The notes below the pieces were generated by a model. The model did not search any database. It saw nothing but the letters and a program-made list of their open reading frames with translations, and was not told the DNA's origin. DNA of 64,000 nucleotides from Oxalobacteraceae bacterium AB_14 (GTDB lineage: Bacteria > Pseudomonadota > Gammaproteobacteria > Burkholderiales > Burkholderiaceae_D): positions 1,815,731 through 1,879,730 of the forward strand of contig KB906725.1 in the NCBI GenBank assembly GCA_000381565.1. Direction: 5' to 3'. The translations under genes were made by a program, and so were the position numbers. Within the stretch, counting starts at the first letter, position 1. Each line of letters opens with the position of its first letter. Shown one piece after another: positions 32,553 to 40,732 of this stretch.

Positions 32553-34114
32553 GTCGCGAAGTTTTGTTATTGGTAGACGCGCTGGCGCGTGAGAAAAACG
32601 TCGATAAAGATGTGGTTTTCGGCGCGTTGGAGTTCGCGTTGGCGCAAGCCACGAAGAAACGCTATGAAGGTGAAGTCGATATCCGCGTTTCGATCGACCG
32701 CGAGTCGGGTGAGTTCGAATCCTTCCGCCGCTGGCACGTCGTGCCCGACGAGGCTGGCCTGCAACTGCCGGACCAGGAGATTCTGCACTTCGAAGCCAAG
32801 GAACAGATTCCGGACATCGAAGTCGACGACCACATCGAAGAGCCTATCGAGTCCGTCGAATTCGGCCGCCGCTTTGCGCAAGACACCAAGCAGGTCGTGC
32901 TGCAGCGCGTGCGTGACGCCGAGCGCGAACAGATCCTGGTCGACTTCCTGGAACGCGGCGACTCGCTCGTCACCGGCACCATCAAGCGCATGGAGCGCGG
33001 CGACGCGATCGTCGAGTCGGGCAAGATCGAAGCCCGCCTGCCACGCGACCAGATGATCCCGAAAGAGAACCTGCGTATCGGCGACCGCGTCCGCGCCTTC
33101 ATCCTGCGTATCGACCGCAATATGCGCGGCCCGCAAGTGATCCTGTCGCGCACCGCTCCAGACTTCATCATGAAGCTGTTCGAGCTGGAAGTGCCGGAAA
33201 TCGAGCAAGGCATGCTGGAAATTAAATCGGCGGCGCGCGACGCCGGCGTCCGCGCCAAGATCGCCGTCTACACGGCCGACAAGCGCATCGACCCGATCGG
33301 CACCTGCGTCGGCATGCGCGGTTCGCGCGTGCAGGCCGTGACCGGCGAGCTGGGCGGCGAACGCGTCGACATCGTGCTGTGGTCCGAAGATCCGGCGCAG
33401 TTCGTCATCGGCGCGCTGGCTCCGGCCAACGTCTCGTCGATCATGGTCGACGAAGAGAAGCATGCGATGGACGTCGTGGTCGACGAGGAAAACCTGGCGA
33501 TCGCGATCGGCCGCTCCGGCCAGAACGTGCGCCTCGCTTCCGACCTGACCGGCTGGAAGATCAACATCATGACGGCCGAGGAATCGGCCGACAAGGCAGC
33601 CCAGGAAACCGCGGCGGTGCGTGCACTGTTCATGGAAAAACTGGACGTCGACCAGGAAGTCGCCGACATCCTGGTGGAAGAGGGCTTTGCCAGCCTGGAA
33701 GAAATCGCTTACGTGCCGATCTCCGAAATGCTGGAAATCGAATCGTTCGACGAAGATACCGTCAACGAACTGCGCACCCGCGCCCGTGACGCCCTGGTCA
33801 CCGAAGCGATCGCTTCGGAAGAAGGCCTGGAAGGCATGGACGAGGCGCTGGTCGGTCTGGAAGGCATGGACCGCATCACCGCCGGCAAGCTGGGCCTGGC
33901 TGGTATCAAGACTGTAGAAGCATTTGCTGCACTGGCTTACGACGAATTTGGCGCCATCCTGGCCCTGTCCGCCGACCGTGCACGAGAACTGATTAAGAGT
34001 GAATTTGAAGATGTGACCGACGATGAGATGAAGTTGGTTGACTCAAAGTACGACGATCGTGCCAAAGGCTTGCAAGCCAAGGCATGGAGTCTTGCCGAAT
34101 CCGCAAAGGCTTAA
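32549..34114 (+). CDS. nusA: Transcription termination/antitermination factor NusA
   Basis: A 521-residue elongation factor that modulates pausing, termination and antitermination. Order: N-terminal RNA-polymerase-binding domain, S1 domain (RGDSLVTGTIKRMERGDAIV), two KH domains (GTCVGMRGSRVQAVTGELGG; IAIGRSGQNVRLASDLTG) and two C-terminal acidic repeats (EGFASLEEIAYVP; LGLAGIKTVEAFAAL). The length is normal for proteobacteria with the C-terminal repeats. The start overlaps rimP. Confidence 0.97.
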   Translation: MSREVLLLVDALAREKNVDKDVVFGALEFALAQATKKRYEGEVDIRVSIDRESGEFESFRRWHVVPDEAGLQLPDQEILHFEAKEQIPDIEVDDHIEEPIESVEFGRRFAQDTKQVVLQRVRDAEREQILVDFLERGDSLVTGTIKRMERGDAIVESGKIEARLPRDQMIPKENLRIGDRVRAFILRIDRNMRGPQVILSRTAPDFIMKLFELEVPEIEQGMLEIKSAARDAGVRAKIAVYTADKRIDPIGTCVGMRGSRVQAVTGELGGERVDIVLWSEDPAQFVIGALAPANVSSIMVDEEKHAMDVVVDEENLAIAIGRSGQNVRLASDLTGWKINIMTAEESADKAAQETAAVRALFMEKLDVDQEVADILVEEGFASLEEIAYVPISEMLEIESFDEDTVNELRTRARDALVTEAIASEEGLEGMDEALVGLEGMDRITAGKLGLAGIKTVEAFAALAYDEFGAILALSADRARELIKSEFEDVTDDEMKLVDSKYDDRAKGLQAKAWSLAESAKA

Positions 34115-34160
34115 TTTGAGTATCTTTATCATCTCCGCGACACATAGAAAAGAGGACTGA

Positions 34161-37031
34161 ATGGCGAGTAACAACGTAGCCCAATTTGCCACCGAACTGA
34201 AGATGCCTGCAGATTTGCTGCTGACGCAGCTGCGTTCTGCCGGCGTCGAAAAAAGTTCGACGTCAGATCCATTGTCGAAAGATGATAAGGATAAGCTGCT
34301 TGATCACTTGCGCCGTACCCACGGCGCATCGGCTGATACCGAAAAGAAGAAGATCACGCTGACGCGCAAAGAAACCACTGAAATCAAGCAGGCCGACGCC
34401 AATGGCAAGGCCCGCACGATTCAGGTCGCTGTGAAGAAGGTCCGCACCTTCGTCCAGCGCGACGAGCCGGTCGCCGCCGCGCCGGTGGCGCCTGCCGCCC
34501 CGGTGGTTGACGCCGCTGAAGTCGCTCGCCGTGAAGAAGACGCACGTAAGCAGGCAGAACTGATCGCACGCCAGGAAGCCGAACTGCGCGAGAAGCAGGA
34601 ACGCCTGGCCAAGCTGGAATCGGAGAAGGAAGCGCAGGCGAAAGCCACCGCCGCCGCCGAAGCCGAAGCCAAGAAGGAAGCCGACTCCGAAGCGAAGAAA
34701 GCCGCCGTCAAGGCCGCCGCCGCCGCGACCGCCACCGCTGCCGGCGCTGCGCCGGTTGTGGCCGACGCCGCCGCCGAAGAGAAGAAGAAAGCCGCTGCCG
34801 AAGAAGCCAAGAAGAAGGCCGCCGCCGCCGCCAAGGAAGCCGCCGACAAAGCGGCCGCCACCGAGCTGGCACGCAAGGCCGTGGCTGACGAAGTGGCCCA
34901 GATCAAGGCCATGATGAACGCGCCGCGCCGCGCCATCAAAGCCCCCGAACCAGCGCCTGCGCCGGTCAAGGCCAAGGTTGCCGAAGGCACGCTGCACAAG
35001 CCGGCCACCGGCGCCGCCGCCAAACCGGGCGACAAGCCTGGCGACAAGAAGCCTGTCACCGCGGACAAGAAGTCGATCAAGTCGGCCAATGTCTCGTCGA
35101 CCTGGCAGGACGACGCCAAGAAACGCGGCGCACCTGGCAGCGCCGCCAACAAGGGCCGTGGCAACACCGGTTCCGGTGGCCGTGACGGCTGGCGCAGTGG
35201 TGGCAAGGGCGGCGGCCGTCGTGGCTCGCACGCCGACGACCGCGAAACCAATTTCCAGGCGCCGACCGAAGCCGTCATCAAAGACGTCTACGTGCCGGAA
35301 ACCATCACCGTGGCCGAACTGGCGCACAAGATGTCCGTCAAGGCTTCCGAAGTCATCAAGCAACTGATGAAGCTGGGCCAGATGTGCACCATCAACCAGG
35401 TGCTGGACCAGGAAACCGCGATGATACTGGTCGAGGAAATGGGCCACAAGGCGTTCGCCGCCGAGATGGACGATCCGGAAGCACTGCTGGCCGACCAGGG
35501 TGAGCACGCTCACTTCGAATCGCTGCCGCGCGCTCCTGTGGTTACCGTCATGGGTCACGTCGACCACGGCAAGACCTCGCTGCTCGATTACATCCGCCGC
35601 GCCAAAGTGGCGTCCGGCGAAGCTGGCGGCATTACCCAGCACATCGGCGCGTACCATGTGAACACGCCAGGCGGCATGATCACCTTCCTCGATACGCCGG
35701 GTCACGAAGCCTTTACGGCGATGCGTGCCCGCGGTGCGAAAGCCACCGACATCGTCATCCTGGTGGTGGCGGCGGACGACGGCGTGATGCCGCAGACGAA
35801 GGAAGCGATCGCCCACGCGAAAGCGGCCGGCGTGCCTCTGGTGGTGGCGATCAACAAGATCGACAAACCGGGCGGCAACGTCGACCGTGTGACGCAGGAA
35901 CTGGTCGCCGAACAAGTGGTGCCGGAAGAATACGGTGGCGAATCGCCATTCGTGCCGGTATCGGCCAAGACCGGCGTCGGCATCGACGCCCTGCTGGAAC
36001 AAGTGCTGCTGCAGGCCGAAGTGCTGGAACTGAAAGCCCCGATCGATGCGCCTGCGCGCGGTCTGGTGGTCGAGGGACGTCTGGACAAGGGCAAGGGTCC
36101 GGTCGCGACCATCCTGGTGCAATCCGGTACCCTGAAGCGCGGCGACGTGATCCTGGCTGGCTCCTCCTTCGGCCGCGTGCGCGCCATGCTGGACGAGAAC
36201 GGCAAGGCTATCAACGAAGCCGGTCCTTCGATCCCGGTCGAAATCCAGGGCTTGACCGAAGTGCCGCAAGCCGGTGAAGAAGTCATGGTCATGGCAGACG
36301 AGCGTAAAGCCCGTGAGATCGGCCTGTTCCGTCAAGGTAAGTTCCGCGACGTGAAACTGGCCAAGCAGCAAGCCGCGAAGCTGGAAAACATGTTCGACCA
36401 GATGGCCGAAGGCGAAGTCAAGAACCTGCCGCTGATCATCAAGACCGACGTGCAGGGTTCGCAAGAGGCGCTGGTCAGCTCCTTGCAGAAACTGTCGACT
36501 TCCGAAGTGCGGGTACAGGTTGTGCACGCAGCGGTCGGCGGCATCACCGAATCGGACGTCAACCTGGCGGTCGCCTCGAAAGCGGTCATCATCGGCTTCA
36601 ACGCCCGTGCCGACGCCCAGGCGCGCAAGCTGGCCGAGTCGAACGGCGTGGACATTCGCTACTACAACATCATTTACGATGCGATCGACGAGATCAAATC
36701 GGCGTTGTCGGGCATGTTGGCGCCGGAGAAGCGCGAAACCGTTATCGGTCAGGTCGAGATTCGCCAGGTTATCCTGGTCTCGAAAGTCGGCGCCATCGCC
36801 GGTTGCCTGGTCACCGATGGCGTGGTCAAGCGTTCGTCTTCGGTACGCCTGCTGCGCAACAACATCGTGGTGTGGACCGGCGAGATCGACTCGCTCAAAC
36901 GCTTCAAGGACGACGCCAAAGACGTACGCGCCGGCCTGGAGTGCGGTCTGTCGCTGAAGAACTACAACGACATCCAGGTGGGCGACTCCCTGGAAGTGTT
37001 CGAAGTTCAGGAAATCGCTCGTACGCTGTAA
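34161..37031 (+). CDS. infB: Translation initiation factor IF-2
   Basis: A 956-residue GTPase that places initiator tRNA on the ribosome. It has an N-terminal IF2_N domain (VAQFATELKMPADLLLTQL), then a long Ala/Lys/Glu-rich linker (about residues 110-390). The G domain carries GHVDHGKT (465-472), DTPGHEAFT and NKIDKPGG, followed by domains II-IV. ATG 34161 follows AGAGGACTGA. The linker is long, as in other Burkholderiales. Confidence 0.97.
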   Translation: MASNNVAQFATELKMPADLLLTQLRSAGVEKSSTSDPLSKDDKDKLLDHLRRTHGASADTEKKKITLTRKETTEIKQADANGKARTIQVAVKKVRTFVQRDEPVAAAPVAPAAPVVDAAEVARREEDARKQAELIARQEAELREKQERLAKLESEKEAQAKATAAAEAEAKKEADSEAKKAAVKAAAAATATAAGAAPVVADAAAEEKKKAAAEEAKKKAAAAAKEAADKAAATELARKAVADEVAQIKAMMNAPRRAIKAPEPAPAPVKAKVAEGTLHKPATGAAAKPGDKPGDKKPVTADKKSIKSANVSSTWQDDAKKRGAPGSAANKGRGNTGSGGRDGWRSGGKGGGRRGSHADDRETNFQAPTEAVIKDVYVPETITVAELAHKMSVKASEVIKQLMKLGQMCTINQVLDQETAMILVEEMGHKAFAAEMDDPEALLADQGEHAHFESLPRAPVVTVMGHVDHGKTSLLDYIRRAKVASGEAGGITQHIGAYHVNTPGGMITFLDTPGHEAFTAMRARGAKATDIVILVVAADDGVMPQTKEAIAHAKAAGVPLVVAINKIDKPGGNVDRVTQELVAEQVVPEEYGGESPFVPVSAKTGVGIDALLEQVLLQAEVLELKAPIDAPARGLVVEGRLDKGKGPVATILVQSGTLKRGDVILAGSSFGRVRAMLDENGKAINEAGPSIPVEIQGLTEVPQAGEEVMVMADERKAREIGLFRQGKFRDVKLAKQQAAKLENMFDQMAEGEVKNLPLIIKTDVQGSQEALVSSLQKLSTSEVRVQVVHAAVGGITESDVNLAVASKAVIIGFNARADAQARKLAESNGVDIRYYNIIYDAIDEIKSALSGMLAPEKRETVIGQVEIRQVILVSKVGAIAGCLVTDGVVKRSSSVRLLRNNIVVWTGEIDSLKRFKDDAKDVRAGLECGLSLKNYNDIQVGDSLEVFEVQEIARTL

Positions 37032-37121
37032 TCAGTTGCGATTAGAGTAGTTTTAACCGGGTGGACGGGAGCATACTTGCTACCGTCCACTTGGCGTTTA
37101 TGGAAAGCAGTACCGTATATC

Positions 37122-37538
37122 ATGGCTAAACATAGTAAAAACATACCCCAGCGCGGTCAGCGCGTGGCCGACCAGATCCAGCGCGACCTGTCCGAAATCA
37201 TCGCCTACGAGCTCAAGGACCCGCGCGTCGGCATGATCACCATCACCGAAGTGCAGGTGACCCCGGACTACGCGCACGCCAAGATCTTCTTCACCATGTT
37301 GAAAGACAGCAAGGAGCAGGTCAAGCAGACCGTCGACGGCCTGTCCGCCGCGGCCGGCTACATGCGCGGCCAGCTGGGCAAGCGCCTGCACATCCACACG
37401 CTGCCGATGCTGCACTTCGTGCACGACACCTCGACCGCGCGCGGCATGGAACTGTCCTTGCTGATCGACCAGGCCAACAGCACCCGCTCGCTCGACGACG
37501 ACCAGGCGCCGGCCGAAGATAAAAAGGACGTGGAGTAA
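37122..37538 (+). CDS. rbfA: Ribosome-binding factor A
   Basis: A small KH-fold 30S maturation and cold-adaptation factor, 138 residues. IPQRGQRVADQIQRDLSEII and ELKDPRVGMITITEVQVTPD are family signatures. ATG 37122 matches homologues; a frame from 37077 adds an unrelated 15 residues. The ribosome site is weak, so it may rely on translation continuing from infB, 90 bases upstream. Confidence 0.93.
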   Translation: MAKHSKNIPQRGQRVADQIQRDLSEIIAYELKDPRVGMITITEVQVTPDYAHAKIFFTMLKDSKEQVKQTVDGLSAAAGYMRGQLGKRLHIHTLPMLHFVHDTSTARGMELSLLIDQANSTRSLDDDQAPAEDKKDVE

Positions 37539-37549
37539 TCCCGCGTTCT

Positions 37550-37615
37550 ATGGATACCCGCGTGCGCGGGAATGACGCCACGCGCGCCGTCGTTCCCGCG
37601 CACGCGGGAACCCAT
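37550..37615. repeat. REP-like inverted repeat between rbfA and truB
   Basis: ATGGATACCCGCGTGCGCGG at 37550-37569 (continuing GAATGACG) and CGTTCCCGCGCACGCGGGAA at 37591-37610 (continuing CCCAT) are near-perfect inverted copies around a 13-base centre. The core CCGC-GCGGGAATGACG also occurs in the palindrome at 60221-60312, so this is a dispersed family in the genome. Confidence 0.75.
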
Positions 37616-37633
37616 ACTGAGCAGCCCCTACCT

Positions 37634-38569
37634 ATGAAGCAAAACCATCCTAAAAAAGTCCGCGACCTGGTCGACGGCGTGCTGCTGCTCGACAAGCCGG
37701 TTGGCTACTCCAGCAACGATGCACTGATCAAGGCCAAGCGCGTGCTCAATGCCAGGAAGGCCGGCCACACCGGCACGCTCGACCCGTTCGCCACCGGCCT
37801 GCTGCCGCTGTGCTTTGGCGAGGCCACCAAGTTCTCGCAGGACTTGCTGGAAGCGGACAAGACCTACGAAACCACGGTGCACCTGGGCCAGACCACCGAC
37901 ACCGGCGACACCGAGGGCGCAGTCATCGACAGCCGCGACGTCGACGTCACGCTGGCGCAGATCGACGCCGTGCTGGAACAATTCCGCGGCCCGATCGCGC
38001 AAGTGCCGCCGATGTATTCGGCCTTGAAGCGCGACGGCAAGCCGCTGTACGAGTACGCCCGCGCCGGCATCACGCTCGAGCGCGAAGCGCGCAACGTCGT
38101 CATCCACAAGCTGGAGCTGGTGTCCTACGAGGCGCCGTTCCTGAAGCTGGTGGTCACCTGCAGCAAGGGCACCTACATCCGCGTGCTGGGCCAGGACATC
38201 GGCGAAGCGCTCGGCTGCGGCGCCCACCTGAACGCGCTGCGCCGCACCCGGGTCGGTCCGCTGACCATGGACGGCATGCTGACGCTGGAGCAGCTGGGCG
38301 CGCACCAGGCGCCACTCAGCCTGCTGGCGCCGGTCGATGCGCTGCTGGCCAGTTTCCCGGCCGTGCAACTGAACGCCGAGCTGGCCAAGCGCTTCCTCAA
38401 TGGCCAGCGCCTGGCGCTGGGCAAGGAGCCGGAGAACCCGGCCCACCCGCTGCCGGCCGAACAGGGCAGGGTCCGCGTCTACCTGGACGACAAGCTGCTC
38501 GGCACCGCCCAGCTGGGCGAGTACAACATCCTGGCGCCGGAACGTTTGATCGCCTTCGTCAACCCCTAA
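37634..38569 (+). CDS. truB: tRNA pseudouridine(55) synthase TruB
   Basis: A 311-residue enzyme making pseudouridine 55 in the T-loop of tRNAs. DLVDGVLLLDKPVGYSSNDA and the catalytic motif GHTGTLDPFATGLLPLCFGE are visible, as is the C-terminal YIRVLGQDIGEALGCGAHL. ATG 37634 is placed after the palindrome; the longer frame from 37550 simply translates the repeat. It ends the rimP-to-truB cluster. Confidence 0.95.
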   Translation: MKQNHPKKVRDLVDGVLLLDKPVGYSSNDALIKAKRVLNARKAGHTGTLDPFATGLLPLCFGEATKFSQDLLEADKTYETTVHLGQTTDTGDTEGAVIDSRDVDVTLAQIDAVLEQFRGPIAQVPPMYSALKRDGKPLYEYARAGITLEREARNVVIHKLELVSYEAPFLKLVVTCSKGTYIRVLGQDIGEALGCGAHLNALRRTRVGPLTMDGMLTLEQLGAHQAPLSLLAPVDALLASFPAVQLNAELAKRFLNGQRLALGKEPENPAHPLPAEQGRVRVYLDDKLLGTAQLGEYNILAPERLIAFVNP

Positions 38570-38628
38570 ACCCAATAAAGCAACTCTTTGAAAATATTCA
38601 GGATTTCAGAAGGAGTTGCACCGCAACA

Positions 38629-38637
38629 TGCTATACT
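38629..38637 (+). promoter_or_regulatory. Candidate extended -10 promoter of typA
   Basis: TGCTATACT combines a TG extension with TATACT (38632-38637), about 70 bases before the typA start. No good -35 hexamer lies at the right distance, consistent with an extended -10 type. Confidence 0.45.
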
Positions 38638-38709
38638 ACGCGGTTCCAGAAATTGGCCACTCCCGTACGTCATGTACGCACCCGCAGTTTTTCAGCAAAT
38701 ATAACGACC

Positions 38710-40542
38710 ATGTCTACTACAAAACGCGCAATTCGTAATATCGCCATCATCGCCCACGTTGACCACGGTAAAACTACCCTGGTGGATCAACTGCTGCGTC
38801 AGTCCGGCACCTTCCGTGAAAACCAAGCGGTCGACACCCGTGTCATGGACTCGAACGACCTCGAAAAGGAGCGCGGCATTACGATTCTGTCGAAGAACTG
38901 CGCCGTTGAGTACGAAGGTACCCACATCAACATCGTCGACACCCCAGGCCACGCCGACTTCGGCGGCGAAGTCGAGCGCGTGCTGTCGATGGTGGACTCG
39001 GTTCTGCTGCTGATCGATGCGCAGGAAGGCCCGATGCCACAGACCCGCTTCGTGACCCGCAAGGCACTGGCGCTGGGCCTGAAGCCTATCGTCGTCGTCA
39101 ACAAGGTCGACCGTCCAGGCGCACGTCCTGAGTGGGCGATCAACCAGACCTTCGAACTGTTCGACAAGCTGGGCGCGACCGATGAGCAGCTGGACTTCCC
39201 GGTCGTCTACGCCTCGGGCCTGAACGGCTACGCCGGCCTGACCGAAGACGTGCGCAGCGGCGACATGAAGCCGCTGTTCGACGCCATCCTGGAACACGTG
39301 CCGGTGCGCGACGACAATCCGGAAGGCCCGCTGCAGATGCAAATCACCTCGCTGGACTACTCGTCCTACGTCGGCAAGATCGGCATCGGCCGCGTCAACC
39401 GCGGCACCGTCAAGGTCGGCCAGGACGTGCTGGTCATCAACGGCCCAGGCGCCACCCCGATCAAGGGCCGCATCAACCAGGTGCTGAACTTCAAGGGCCT
39501 GGAGCGCGTGCTGGTGAACGAAGCGGTCGCCGGCGACATCTGCCTGATCAACGGTATCGACGAGATCGGCATCGGTTCGACGCTGTGCGCGCTGGACACC
39601 CCGGAAGCGCTGCCGATGCTGACCGTCGACGAGCCTACCCTGACCATGAACTTCATGGTCAACAACTCGCCGCTGGCTGGCCGCGAAGGCAAGTTCGTCA
39701 CCAGCCGTCAGCTGCGCGACCGTCTGGACCGCGAACTGAAAGCCAACGTTGCGCTGCGCGTAGCGCCGACCGACGACGACACCATCTTTGAAGTGTCGGG
39801 CCGCGGCGAGCTGCACCTGACCATCCTGATCGAAAACATGCGTCGCGAAGGCTTCGAGCTGGCCGTGTCGCGTCCACGCGTGGTGTTCAAGATGGTCGAT
39901 GGCGTGCGCCACGAACCGTTTGAGCAACTGTCGGTTGACGTCGAAGAAGCCAACCAGGGCGGCGTGATGGAAGAACTGGGCCGCCGTCGTGGCGACCTGC
40001 AGAACATGGAATCGGACGGCAAAGGCCGTGTGCGTCTGGAATACAAGATTCCTGCGCGCGGCCTGATCGGCTTCCAGGGCGAATTCATGACCCTGACCCG
40101 CGGTACCGGCCTGATGTCGCACGTGTTCGACGAATACGCGCCGGTGGACAACACCCGTGGCGAAATGGCCGGCCGTCGCAACGGCGTGCTGATCTCGCAG
40201 GACGACGGCGCCGCCGTTGCCTACGCCATCTGGAAACTGCAGGATCGCGGCCGCATGTTCGTGGTCCACAACGACCCGGTGTATGAAGGCATGATCATCG
40301 GCATCCACTCGCGCGACAACGACCTGGTCGTCAACCCGATCAAGGGCAAGCAGCTGACCAACGTGCGTTCGTCGGGTACCGATGAAGCGGTGCGCCTGGT
40401 GCCGCCTATCCAGATGTCGCTGGAATACGCCGTCGAATTCATCGACGACGACGAACTGGTGGAAATCACCCCGAAATCGATCCGCCTGCGCAAGCGCTTC
40501 CTGAAAGAGCACGAGCGTAAGAAGGCATCGCGCGAGGCGTAA
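38710..40542 (+). CDS. typA: Translational GTPase TypA/BipA
   Basis: A 610-residue ribosome-associated GTPase involved in 50S assembly and stress adaptation. The N-terminal AIIAHVDHGKTTLVDQLL carries the P-loop (about 15-22), with VDTPGHADFGGEVERVL and VVNKVDRPGA following. The C-terminal BipA-specific domain is present. ATG 38710 fits the family N-terminus, and the ribosome site is weak. The gene is monocistronic, bracketed by its own promoter and terminator. Confidence 0.96.
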   Translation: MSTTKRAIRNIAIIAHVDHGKTTLVDQLLRQSGTFRENQAVDTRVMDSNDLEKERGITILSKNCAVEYEGTHINIVDTPGHADFGGEVERVLSMVDSVLLLIDAQEGPMPQTRFVTRKALALGLKPIVVVNKVDRPGARPEWAINQTFELFDKLGATDEQLDFPVVYASGLNGYAGLTEDVRSGDMKPLFDAILEHVPVRDDNPEGPLQMQITSLDYSSYVGKIGIGRVNRGTVKVGQDVLVINGPGATPIKGRINQVLNFKGLERVLVNEAVAGDICLINGIDEIGIGSTLCALDTPEALPMLTVDEPTLTMNFMVNNSPLAGREGKFVTSRQLRDRLDRELKANVALRVAPTDDDTIFEVSGRGELHLTILIENMRREGFELAVSRPRVVFKMVDGVRHEPFEQLSVDVEEANQGGVMEELGRRRGDLQNMESDGKGRVRLEYKIPARGLIGFQGEFMTLTRGTGLMSHVFDEYAPVDNTRGEMAGRRNGVLISQDDGAAVAYAIWKLQDRGRMFVVHNDPVYEGMIIGIHSRDNDLVVNPIKGKQLTNVRSSGTDEAVRLVPPIQMSLEYAVEFIDDDELVEITPKSIRLRKRFLKEHERKKASREA

Positions 40543-40581
40543 TCCCGCTTCGCTAGCAGTCCAAGCCGCCGTCCAGGCGTG

Positions 40582-40613
40582 AAAGCCGCCCAGTGCAAAC
40601 TGGGCGGCTTTTT
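40582..40613 (+). terminator. Intrinsic terminator after typA
   Basis: The 12-bp stem AAAGCCGCCCAG (40582-40593) with CTGGGCGGCTTT (40600-40611) has a 6-base loop and ends in a T-run. Confidence 0.88.
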
Positions 40614-40732
40614 GCCATTCCGGCTTCGCCTGCGCTGCCATGGCGCATTGATGGGTGTGGGTTTCGTTTGCGTTTACACGGGCGCTGGGGTACTTTGATG
40701 CATGGCAGCATAAACCGCATGGAGGAAGCGCC

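Noticed and set aside
37550..37633. A longer truB start at 37550
   Set aside because: The extra residues (MDTRVRGND...) are a translation of the REP-like palindrome, and the family N-terminus begins at 37634.
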